From Bog-473 sp963809715 (lineage in GTDB: Bacteria > Actinomycetota > Acidimicrobiia > Acidimicrobiales > RAAP-2), in the NCBI GenBank assembly GCA_963809715.1, contig CAWEKO010000003.1, positions 124,001 to 188,000 of the forward strand: a DNA stretch of 64,000 nt. Direction: 5' to 3'. The notes below the pieces were generated by a model. It had not been told where the DNA came from. It did no database searches and saw only the letters and a program-made list of their open reading frames with translations. Below, one piece after another: positions 17,574 through 25,004 of the stretch (position 1 is the first letter of the stretch; every line of letters starts with the position of its first letter). The translations under genes were made by a program, and so were the position numbers.

Positions 17574-17996
17574 ATGGGTGTCTTCAGAGACGATTTGGCC
17601 AAGTTGCCGCTGTTCTCCGAGGTCAGCAGGTCGGAGATGACAGTTGTTCGGCGGCTCCTCACGCCCCTTCGAGTACCGGCCGGCCGTGTGCTTGTGCACG
17701 AAGGCGCCAGGGGAGACGAATTCATGATCATCTCCGAGGGCGAGGCAACGGTGAGTCAGGGCGACCACCCCATCGCCACTCTCGGTCGGGGAGATCTCGT
17801 CGGTGAGATGGCCCTTCTCGATCACGACGGCGCTGGCCGGCGGAACGCGACAGTCACTGTCAGCAAGGACGCCGTGATCTATGCCGGGTCACGGGCGGAG
17901 TTTCGTCAGATCCTCGCCTCGGCCCCGTCGGTGGCCCGCAAGGTGCGGGAGACGGTGGCGGCCCGTTCGGCTGACTCGGAGCGTCTCGCAGCCTGA
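17574..17996 (+). CDS. Cyclic nucleotide-binding (CRP-like sensor) domain protein
   Basis: A stand-alone cNMP-binding beta-roll domain (140 aa): LAKLPLFSEVSRSEM, VPAGRVLVHEGARGDEFMII, then the phosphate-binding cassette region GDLVGEMALLD. It lacks a DNA-binding HTH, so it is not a CRP-type activator on its own. ATG 17574 with GAGAGGA upstream gives a normal domain boundary. The same frame is also open from ATG 17439, which has a very good site (AAGAGGAG, 5 nt spacing) and would add 45 residues of no recognisable family. A 7-bp inverted repeat (17532-17538 / 17546-17552) lies just before ATG 17574. Ligand and partner are unknown. Confidence 0.8.
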   Translation: MGVFRDDLAKLPLFSEVSRSEMTVVRRLLTPLRVPAGRVLVHEGARGDEFMIISEGEATVSQGDHPIATLGRGDLVGEMALLDHDGAGRRNATVTVSKDAVIYAGSRAEFRQILASAPSVARKVRETVAARSADSERLAA

Positions 17997-18079
17997 GTCG
18001 GGCGACCTCGTGGTCGCAACGTCGGCCCCGTTGGGTCCAGTGGGGGTCGGCGTTCGCCGGAGGCGGTTGCGTTGCGCCA

Positions 18080-18913
18080 CTACTCCGGTCGTACCCTCTT
18101 GGTGCGGAAGGCCGAGGGGGTCTCGCCTGTCCATTGGCGGAAAGCCCTGTTGAAGGAGCTGGCGTTCTCGAATCCAACGGTCGTGGCGACCTGCAGGACC
18201 GACGGACGAGGTTCGGCGAGAAGTGCCATCGCACGCAGTAAGCGGGCTTGCACCAGGTAGCGCCTCCACGACATGCCAAGGCCGGCATCGAAGCGGCGAC
18301 GCAATGAGCGCTCCGAGAGTCCGACCTGGCGCGCCGTTGCCGCCACGGTTGCCGTATCGAGGTGGTCGCGGGTCCAGGCCATTGCTCCGGAGAGAACCGG
18401 GTCGCTGGACGTGGGAAGGGTGAGCGGCTGCTCCTCATCGAGGTGCTCCGAGACAAGACGACCCAAGGCGGCGAAGTAGGTGTCAGCGATGTCGTCAGAC
18501 GCCGGTCGACCGATGGGCCAACGACCCGAGTAGGTCATCATCTCCCTCAGGACGGGCGGCACCGGCAAGATCCGCACTCGGTCTCCGGGTGCGGGCACCA
18601 GGTGTGGAGCGAAGAAGACAGAGATGGTCCGAACCGAGGTCCGGATGGTCGTGCGGTGCTCCACGCCGGCGGGTATCCAGGCGGCTTGCTGTGGGGGCAA
18701 CAGGCAGTGTGAAACAGCGGTCTCGACTTCGACTGCCCCGTGGCAGGCGTACTCGATCTGATGGAGATCATGGGAGTGCCAGGTCGTCACCAGTTCCTGA
18801 CCCTCGTAGAGGTAGCTGCCGGCCGCAGGGCGGCCCCCTCTCCGCATGTCCACGAGGCCAGACTTGGCCGACAATGGCAAATCTTTGACCGATTGTGCAG
18901 AGACGGCCACCAT
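18080..18913 (-). CDS. AraC-family transcriptional regulator with cupin sensor domain
   Basis: A 277-residue regulator. The N-terminal cupin-like domain contains WHSHDLHQIEYACHGAVEVE and PPQQAAWIPAGVEH. The C-terminal double HTH contains TARQVGLSERSLRRRF and VATTVGFENASSFNRAFRQ, the two AraC recognition units. ATG at 18911-18913 is preferred; the frame extends to 18982, which would overlap the divergent methyltransferase gene. The 23 nt between the two starts must hold both promoters or be preceded by promoters inside the genes. It probably controls the adjacent methyltransferase gene or itself. Confidence 0.87.
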   Translation of the reverse strand: MVAVSAQSVKDLPLSAKSGLVDMRRGGRPAAGSYLYEGQELVTTWHSHDLHQIEYACHGAVEVETAVSHCLLPPQQAAWIPAGVEHRTTIRTSVRTISVFFAPHLVPAPGDRVRILPVPPVLREMMTYSGRWPIGRPASDDIADTYFAALGRLVSEHLDEEQPLTLPTSSDPVLSGAMAWTRDHLDTATVAATARQVGLSERSLRRRFDAGLGMSWRRYLVQARLLRAMALLAEPRPSVLQVATTVGFENASSFNRAFRQWTGETPSAFRTKRVRPE

Positions 18914-18936
18914 CGAGAAATCGTACAAGTGAAGAC

Positions 18937-19503
18937 GTGAACGAGACGCACCTGCAATTTCTCGCCAGCCCCCAGTGGGCACAGATGCTCCAGGACGAGC
19001 TCATTCCCTGGGTGGAGGCGGCAGGTGACCTCGGGGACCACGTGCTCGAGATCGGCCCGGGCCCCGGTCTCACCACCGATTTACTGCGAGAACGAGTGAA
19101 CCAGGTGACCGCGGTGGAGATCGACCCGGCCCTGGGCGAACCCCTGCGCCGACGGCTGGAGCGGACCAACGTCGAGGTCATCGTGGCGGATGCCGTCGAA
19201 GCCGGGCTGCCGGCGGAGTCGTTCTCGTCGGCGGCGTGCTTCTCGATCCTCCATCACATGCCCTCGTCCGAACTTCAAGACCGACTGTTCGAAGAGATCT
19301 ACCGGGTGCTCCGACCGGGTGGCATCTTCGTCGGGCAGGAGTCCCTCGACCTCGAGCCCATTCGGGCGGGCCATGCCGACGACGTTTTCACGCCCGTCGA
19401 CCCCGATGAGCTCGTCCGTCGCCTGGCCTCAGTCGGGTTCCGGGCCGCACGGACGGACATCCTCGGATTCCACTTTCGCTTCGTCAGCCAGAAGCCGAAC
19501 TGA
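18937..19503 (+). CDS. Class I SAM-dependent methyltransferase
   Basis: A 188-residue Rossmann methyltransferase. The SAM-binding motif I is VLEIGPGPGLT, motif II is VTAVEIDP, followed by VIVADA and the post-motif FSILHHM; YRVLRPGGIFV is the conserved motif near the end of the fold. It resembles ubiquinone/menaquinone-type and small-molecule methyltransferases; substrate unknown. GTG 18937 is used, as the upstream extension to 18895 would run into the AraC gene. It is divergent from the AraC regulator and convergent with the beta-propeller gene. Confidence 0.85.
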   Translation: MNETHLQFLASPQWAQMLQDELIPWVEAAGDLGDHVLEIGPGPGLTTDLLRERVNQVTAVEIDPALGEPLRRRLERTNVEVIVADAVEAGLPAESFSSAACFSILHHMPSSELQDRLFEEIYRVLRPGGIFVGQESLDLEPIRAGHADDVFTPVDPDELVRRLASVGFRAARTDILGFHFRFVSQKPN

Positions 19504-19534
19504 GTCGTCACGTGACGCGGCACCGGCGCTGCCC

Positions 19535-20965
19535 TCAGGGCAGGCGGAGCGCCCAGATGGTCGGGCTGCTCCCCAACCCGACGGGAACGATCATGGTCTT
19601 CCCCACGACGGACATCCATCCGTCGATTCCGCCGGGTGCCCGCATCTGCCAGACGAGCTTCCCGGAGGAGCGCGACAGGGCAAGGATCGAGCCTTGCAAG
19701 GTGGCGGTGAGAACGAGATTGTTCACGAGCGTGACTCCGCCGGTCGGGTCTCCCGGCACGCTGGTGTCCCAGAGCTTGCGGCCACTCCGAGCGTCCAGAG
19801 CCACCACCTCTCCGGGCATGGTTCCCGTCTTGCCCCCGAAATACGCGGTTTGGTCGGGATGCAGCGTGTCGGGGGCGTTGAGGGTCGCCACATAGACCGT
19901 GCCCGGAGCTGAGGCCGGAGGGGTCAAGACGCCGCCGAACGTCCCGGGCAGGATCTCGGTCGCCCCGGACAGCGAGGTCAGATTGTCGTTTCGGTGGATG
20001 CCGACCGCCGTCCGCCAGATCTGGCGACCGGTCGATGGATTCATCCCGATCACGACGCCACCTTTGCCCGTGCCCACGACGATCGTGGTGGCTGACCGGT
20101 TCTTCGAGGCCGGTACGGGAACGATCATCGTGTGCACGAAGTCGCGGTCGAACAGGTCATGGGGATGGGCCTGGTGGTACCAGACAAGCTTTCCGTTGGC
20201 GATCTTGAGTGCGACGGTGGAGTCGGTATAGAGATTCGGTCCGGGACGGCTGCTGCCGTTCGGGTATTGCGGCGTACCGACGAACGGGGCAGGGTTCGCA
20301 ATTCCGACGTAGAGCATTCCCGATGCCGGCGAGAACGAGGGGGGATACCAGGAGCCACCGCCGGAATTCACTGAGGGATTGCCCCAGAGGTCCGGCGACG
20401 CCACCGTATCGAAACTCCAGAGCTTCCCACCGGTGGCTTCGTCGACGGCTTCGATTTCGCCACGAGCACCGCCCTCGTAGATGCCACCGTTGATGCTGAC
20501 GGGTACCGTCGACGCGATCACCATTCGCCCGACAACCTGCGGTTCCACGTCGACACCTTCGGTTGCCGAACGCGTGAGCTTCGTTGACCACAGCTCCCGA
20601 CCCGTCGCGGCGTCGAGTGCGAACAACGAAGTCGGGCTGACGCCGAAGACCTTGCCCCAGCCCACGGCCACACCCTCGGGCCCGATGGAAAATCCGTACG
20701 GCGCCGACTTCCAGAGCACGTGCCCGCTGCGCAGGTCGATGTCGAAGACCTCTCCGGCCTGATCCTCGATGAAGACCGAGTTTCCGACGACGACAGGAGA
20801 TGTGGGTAGCCCGCCGGCGGCCGGCACCGACCAGGCGGTCTTGACGTGCGCGATGTTGCCGGCAGTGAGTGGAGAATCGACGGCGCGGCGAGAGTTCGAA
20901 GGATCGTGGTCCGGCGAGGGCCAGGCCCGAGTCCCCACCCGAGGCCAATGTCCGGGACGCCGCAT
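19535..20965 (-). CDS. PQQ-binding-like beta-propeller protein (main frame of a frameshifted gene)
   Basis: This frame encodes nearly all of a beta-propeller of the PQQ/BamB type. Blade-closing repeats of the form A-L-D-x-x-T/S-G-x-x-L-W recur seven times (for example ALDAATGRELWST, AVDEATGGKLWSF, ALDARSGRKLWDT, ALSRSSGKLVWQM). Its own first codons at 20965 give a poor start (MRRPGHWPRVG). A signal peptide with a good ribosome site lies just upstream in another frame (see 20937-21086), so the intact protein was probably an exported protein of about 516 aa. Role may be dehydrogenase or scaffold; no cofactor ligands can be assigned. Confidence 0.75.
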   Translation of the reverse strand: MRRPGHWPRVGTRAWPSPDHDPSNSRRAVDSPLTAGNIAHVKTAWSVPAAGGLPTSPVVVGNSVFIEDQAGEVFDIDLRSGHVLWKSAPYGFSIGPEGVAVGWGKVFGVSPTSLFALDAATGRELWSTKLTRSATEGVDVEPQVVGRMVIASTVPVSINGGIYEGGARGEIEAVDEATGGKLWSFDTVASPDLWGNPSVNSGGGSWYPPSFSPASGMLYVGIANPAPFVGTPQYPNGSSRPGPNLYTDSTVALKIANGKLVWYHQAHPHDLFDRDFVHTMIVPVPASKNRSATTIVVGTGKGGVVIGMNPSTGRQIWRTAVGIHRNDNLTSLSGATEILPGTFGGVLTPPASAPGTVYVATLNAPDTLHPDQTAYFGGKTGTMPGEVVALDARSGRKLWDTSVPGDPTGGVTLVNNLVLTATLQGSILALSRSSGKLVWQMRAPGGIDGWMSVVGKTMIVPVGLGSSPTIWALRLP

Positions 20966-21086
20966 GGTTCAGCGTCGACGCTCCGCTCACCGAGGCCGAT
21001 CCGAGCATTGAGAGGGCACCGATCACGCTCACGACCAAAGGGCGGCGCCACGATCGAGACCTCTTGGCCCATGCTGCCGGCGTCAT
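20937..21086 (-). other. Signal-peptide part of the beta-propeller gene, in a shifted frame
   Basis: From ATG at 21084-21086 (ribosome site AGGTGGAG, 5 nt upstream on the minus strand) the frame encodes AKRSRSWRRPLVVSVIGAL and SMLGSASVSGAST, a standard export signal. It leaves the propeller frame near the C runs at 20933-20940. Removing one base there joins SGG to TRAWPSPDHDPSNSR and restores one ORF. Confidence 0.65.
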
Positions 21087-21267
21087 GTCAGCTCCACCTC
21101 TTGCTGGCTCAGTGAACGGACCCTCGAGCGATCATTGTGCGACGCCACACTCGATCGACGTGAGCAAGGGTTCCCGATCGAGGGGTCACAAGGTAGCGCA
21201 ACGCGGCGCGCCGACAGAGCTCGGTCGACGCCGGCGCGTGGAAGGATGTTCGCATGCAGGAGAGGCG

Positions 21268-22053
21268 ATGACGGACCGTCGACTCGGTGGAAAGGTCGTC
21301 ATCATCACCGGAGCCAGTTCCGGCCTCGGTCCGGTGATGGCGAAGCTCTTCGTCGAACACGGAGCCCAGGTGATGCTCGCAGCAAGACGCGAAGACCTGG
21401 TACGGGAGGCGGCCGCGGACTGCGGCCCCAACGCCGTGGCCATGAGGGCGGACGTCACCGTCGAGGATGACGTCGCCGCCATGGTGGCGCGGACCATCGA
21501 GGCCTTCGGTCAGGTCGACGTCCTGTGCAACAACGCGGCGACACCCGGGCAGGATCTCACCGTCTGGGAGCAGACGCTGGAGAACTGGAACGCAACGTTT
21601 GCCGTCGACATCACCGCGGCCATGCTGTGCACGCGCGAGGTGCTCAAGCAGTCGATGCTCGAGCGCGGCTCAGGCGCCATCATCAACTTCTCCTCGACCG
21701 CGGGGTTGCGCGGGCAGCAGCGAAAGAGCCACTACGTGACGGCCAAGGCGTCGCTCCGCGCCTTCACCAAGGCAGTCGCCCTCGAGGTCGGTCCGAAGGG
21801 GATCCGGTGCAATTGCCTGGTGCCGGGCGGCATCGAAACAGAGCTCTGGAACAATTGGGTTCGCCGTACGGCGGCCGAAAGCCAGGTCGACTACGAGACC
21901 CGTCGGTCCGAACTCCTCTCGAGCGTGGCGCTGCGAGACATCTCCAAACCATCGGACATTGCCAACGCCGCGCTGTTCCTCGCCAGCGACGAGAGTCGCA
22001 TGATGACGGGGCAGTCGGTCGTCGTTGATGCCGGTGGGTACATGCTCGGATGA
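21268..22053 (+). CDS. Short-chain dehydrogenase/reductase (SDR)
   Basis: Classical SDR, 261 aa. TGASSGLG binds the dinucleotide, CNNAATPG takes the NNAG place, NFSSTAG holds the catalytic Ser and YVTAK the Tyr/Lys. The end SVVVDAGGYMLG is typical. ATG 21268 follows AGGAGAGG (21258-21265); the frame is open back to 20869 but that is antisense to the propeller gene. It stands alone between the divergent propeller gene and the ABC importer operon, so its pathway is unclear. Confidence 0.87.
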   Translation: MTDRRLGGKVVIITGASSGLGPVMAKLFVEHGAQVMLAARREDLVREAAADCGPNAVAMRADVTVEDDVAAMVARTIEAFGQVDVLCNNAATPGQDLTVWEQTLENWNATFAVDITAAMLCTREVLKQSMLERGSGAIINFSSTAGLRGQQRKSHYVTAKASLRAFTKAVALEVGPKGIRCNCLVPGGIETELWNNWVRRTAAESQVDYETRRSELLSSVALRDISKPSDIANAALFLASDESRMMTGQSVVVDAGGYMLG

Positions 22054-22207
22054 GGGAGAGAGCGGAGCCGGCCGGCCTCGGTGTCGACGAGCGTCGACGC
22101 CGACCAGTCGATCCATGGGCCGGGCCAGGCTCAATCGACGCAGGCCTTCGTGCTTGCGCCGATGCGAGGATCCTGGTCTCTCCGCTCGGCCTCGTCCTGC
22201 CTTTGAC

Positions 22208-22236
22208 CTGACACGAGTGTCAGCAATCGGTATAGT
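22208..22236 (+). promoter_or_regulatory. Sigma-70-like promoter overlapping a 16-bp palindrome, ABC importer operon
   Basis: CTGACA (22208-22213), 17-nt spacer and TATAGT (22231-22236) each match the consensus hexamers at five of six bases. The perfect palindrome CTGACACGAGTGTCAG (22208-22223) starts at the -35 box, an ideal repressor position. The ATG at 22306 would have a leader of about 60 nt. Confidence 0.6.
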
Positions 22237-22305
22237 CCCGCCAGTTCGGGGTTCTTCTCGATGGATCCCGAATGGTGACGACCTGCGCGAGTCAGGGGGA
22301 TCGGG

Positions 22306-23940
22306 ATGGCGCTCGATGAGCGGAAGCGGTACCGACGGAACCCGTCGGGAGGATCGAAGAAGGACCACCGTCGACGCACCCTGTCGCAGGGACGCCAGCT
22401 CTTGGCCGTGGGCGTGGCGGGAGCCTTGGCGGCTCCTCTCGCCCTGACGCTCTCCAGTGGCAGCACCCCGGCGGGCGCGGCCGCGTCGAACGTGAACCCG
22501 AACGGAGTTCTCCGCTACGGATTCGACCTCAACAACGAGTTCGACAACGATTTCGCCCCGGCCACCGAGGAGAACGACTGCTCCTACACGGTCACGTCGA
22601 ACATCTACCAATCGATGGCGACCCCTGGGAACACGGCTGTCGGGGGCGGCGTGGCGCAAAGCTGGACAGTGTCGAACAACAGCTCGACCATCACGTTCCA
22701 TATCAGGCCGGGCCTCGAGTTCTCCAACGGTCAGCCCGTGACGGCGGCCGACGTGGCGGCCAGCCTGAACCACACCAAGACCAGCCCGCTCCGCTCGTCG
22801 CTCTTTGCCATCTCGAGCATCGAGACACCCGACCCCTCGACCGTGGTGGTGAATCTCAGCAAGCCGACTGCCGGCGACTTTCTCTGGGCCTCGACCTACG
22901 TCGACGGCCAGATCTACCCGGCGAACGCCATTTCGTCCCAGTCGAGCCAGCCCGTCGGTGCCGGACCCTTCGTCCTGAAGAGCTATCGCCAGGGCGCGTC
23001 GATCGAACTGGCCAAGAATCCGAAGTACTGGGATGCGAAGGCGTACCCCCTCGGGGGCGTCGACTTCACCCAGGTGACGCAGGGCCCCGAGGCGGCCACG
23101 GCCCTCACCTCGGGGTCGGTCGACATGATCGAGGTCGAGCCGGAGAACTACCCGCAACTCAAGAGTGACTCCAACATCGGCATCTCCGTGGCCAAGTCTT
23201 ATGACGACATGGAGATCGAGCTGCGCCAGAACACGGGGCCCTTCGCCAACGAGAAGGTCAGGGCGGCTCTCGAGTTCGCCGTGAACCGCGCCGCCCTCAA
23301 CAAGGTCGTCTTCGACGGGCTGGGCGCCCCGGCCTATCAGCCTGTTCCCACGTGGTCTCCGGGCTATTCCAAGTCACTGGGGACCCCGGACCCCTACAAC
23401 GCGGCCAAGGCCAAGGCGATGCTCAAGGCGGCGGGCTACCCGAAGGGCGTCAAGTTCACCCTGATCATTCCGGCGGGTGACGCCACGTACCAACGGGCGG
23501 CCGTCCTCCTTCAGCAGGAGATGGCATCGGCCGGCTTCAATGCCACGCTGCAACAGATTCCGGGGGCCGACTTCCTCGAAGACGTCTACATCAAGCACCA
23601 GGGTGACGCCGTCCTGAGCGAGCAGCTGACGAACGGTGCGGATCTCGCCAACGCGTATGAAGCCCTCTTCGAGTCCTCTGGATTCCCGGCCAACGCTTTG
23701 GGCTCGGTGAACGCGCAGCTGACTCCGCTGATCCAGCAGGCCAACGCGTCGCTCAGTGCCAGCCTCCAGGGTCCCCTGATGCAACAGATCGACAAGACCG
23801 TGATTCAGCAAGGCCTGCTCGTCCCCCTCGTCTTCATGCCCTCGATCGTCGCCTACAACAAGAATCGGGTGGGCGGCAAAGTGGTGGCCCCGATCGGGCA
23901 GTGTCGCTCGGACCTGGCCGGCATCTACATCAAGAAGTAG
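22306..23940 (+). CDS. ABC transporter substrate-binding protein, peptide/nickel (SBP_bac_5) type
   Basis: Extracytoplasmic binding protein of 544 aa, family 5. The N-terminus is unusually long and basic (KRYRRNPSGGSKKDHRRRTL) before the hydrophobic QLLAVGVAGALAAPLALTL and an Ala-rich end; no lipobox Cys is seen. Family blocks are SWTVSNNSSTITFHIRPGLEF, FSNGQPVTAADVAASLNHTK and NEKVRAALEFAVNRAALNKV. ATG 22306 has a G-rich site upstream. It is followed by a permease and a fused permease-ATPase gene, completing an importer for oligopeptides or another medium-sized solute. Substrate not predictable. Confidence 0.92.
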   Translation: MALDERKRYRRNPSGGSKKDHRRRTLSQGRQLLAVGVAGALAAPLALTLSSGSTPAGAAASNVNPNGVLRYGFDLNNEFDNDFAPATEENDCSYTVTSNIYQSMATPGNTAVGGGVAQSWTVSNNSSTITFHIRPGLEFSNGQPVTAADVAASLNHTKTSPLRSSLFAISSIETPDPSTVVVNLSKPTAGDFLWASTYVDGQIYPANAISSQSSQPVGAGPFVLKSYRQGASIELAKNPKYWDAKAYPLGGVDFTQVTQGPEAATALTSGSVDMIEVEPENYPQLKSDSNIGISVAKSYDDMEIELRQNTGPFANEKVRAALEFAVNRAALNKVVFDGLGAPAYQPVPTWSPGYSKSLGTPDPYNAAKAKAMLKAAGYPKGVKFTLIIPAGDATYQRAAVLLQQEMASAGFNATLQQIPGADFLEDVYIKHQGDAVLSEQLTNGADLANAYEALFESSGFPANALGSVNAQLTPLIQQANASLSASLQGPLMQQIDKTVIQQGLLVPLVFMPSIVAYNKNRVGGKVVAPIGQCRSDLAGIYIKK

Positions 23941-23945
23941 CGGGC

Positions 23946-24007
23946 CGCGGTCCGATGCTTCCGCAACAGCGCACGGATCGGAAGGTGCGGCGCACCAGCG
24001 GACCGCG
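23946..24007 (+). other. Branched RNA structure between binding-protein and permease genes
   Basis: A 9-bp outer stem CGCGGTCCG / CGGACCGCG (23946-23954 and 23999-24007) encloses two hairpins: CTTCCG / CGGAAG (23958-23963, 23979-23984) and GTGC / GCAC (23985-23988, 23992-23995). It starts 5 nt after the stop and ends 15 nt before the permease ATG. Such elements often protect the upstream message or reduce read-through, giving more binding protein than permease. Confidence 0.55.
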
Positions 24008-24022
24008 CTGAGATAGACGGCG

Positions 24023-24994
24023 ATGGCGTCCGGCAGCGGTGGATCTCTCCTCACGTTTCTCGTTCGCCGTTTGCTCATCGCCGTCCTGTTGCTGTTCCTC
24101 ATCTCCCTCGGGGTGTACTCGCTCATCCTGATCCTCCCGGGAAATCCGGCCGTCGCCCTGGCCGGGGGGACCAAGGCGACGCCGGCGGAGATCGCGAGGA
24201 TCACCAAAGAGCTCCATCTCAACGAGGGCTTCTTCGTCCAGTACTGGAATTGGTTGAAGGCCGCCCTCCACGGGGACCTCGGGAACTCGCTGTTCAACAA
24301 CGAGACCGTGTCATCGGGTATCGCGGCCCGCTTCCCCGTGACGCTCAGCATCGCCGTCGGCGGGATGGTCGTCGCCATCCTGCTCGGAGTGCCATCGGGA
24401 GTCATCGCCGGGCTCCGGCAGGGGTCAACCCGGGACCGCGTCGTGACCGTGGGGTCGAGCATCGCGGTCGCCATACCCGACTTCTGGTTGGGCATGCTCC
24501 TGGTCATCGTCTTCGCCGTCAAGCTCGGCTGGTTGCCGGCCCTCGGCTACACCCCGATCACCCAGTCGCCGACAGAGTGGTTCCAAGACCTCCTCCTCCC
24601 GTGGTTGGCCCTGGGCATCGGCGGGTCTGCGGTGATCGCGCGCCAAGTGCGCGGCGCGCTGATCGACACGCTCGACCAGGACTACATGCGGACCGCGGTC
24701 GCCAAGGGCCTTGGTCCCCGCATGGTCGTGGGCAAGCACGCTCTGAAGAACGCCCTCAGCCCCGCAGTCACGGTCATCGGGATCCAGTTCGGATACCTGC
24801 TCGGCGGCACACTCATCATCGAGCAGATCTTCTCGTTGCCGGGACTCGGCACCTACATCATCCAAGCGATCAACGACAAGGACATCCCCGAGATCCAGGG
24901 AGTCGTGCTCGTGGTCGCGGCGTCCTTCGTCCTCATCAATCTCGTCGTCGACGTGATCTACGCCTACCTCAACCCGAAGATCCGCCTGTCATGA
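24023..24994 (+). CDS. dppB: Peptide-type ABC transporter permease (DppB-like)
   Basis: Inner-membrane permease of 323 aa with about six TM segments, the first at residues 10-36 (FLVRRLLIAVLLLFLISLGV). The EAA loop that contacts the ATPase reads MRTAVAKGLGPRMVVGKHAL. The periplasmic loop after TM1 (LPGNPAVALAGG; HGDLGNSLF) is characteristic of DppB/OppB. ATG 24023 has only a weak ribosome site (GATAGACGGCG), and the branched RNA structure lies just before it. The fused DppC-ATPase-ATPase gene starts 10 nt later. It forms a heterodimeric channel with the DppC domain of that protein. Confidence 0.93.
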   Translation: MASGSGGSLLTFLVRRLLIAVLLLFLISLGVYSLILILPGNPAVALAGGTKATPAEIARITKELHLNEGFFVQYWNWLKAALHGDLGNSLFNNETVSSGIAARFPVTLSIAVGGMVVAILLGVPSGVIAGLRQGSTRDRVVTVGSSIAVAIPDFWLGMLLVIVFAVKLGWLPALGYTPITQSPTEWFQDLLLPWLALGIGGSAVIARQVRGALIDTLDQDYMRTAVAKGLGPRMVVGKHALKNALSPAVTVIGIQFGYLLGGTLIIEQIFSLPGLGTYIIQAINDKDIPEIQGVVLVVAASFVLINLVVDVIYAYLNPKIRLS

Positions 24995-25004
24995 AGATCT
25001 CGCC

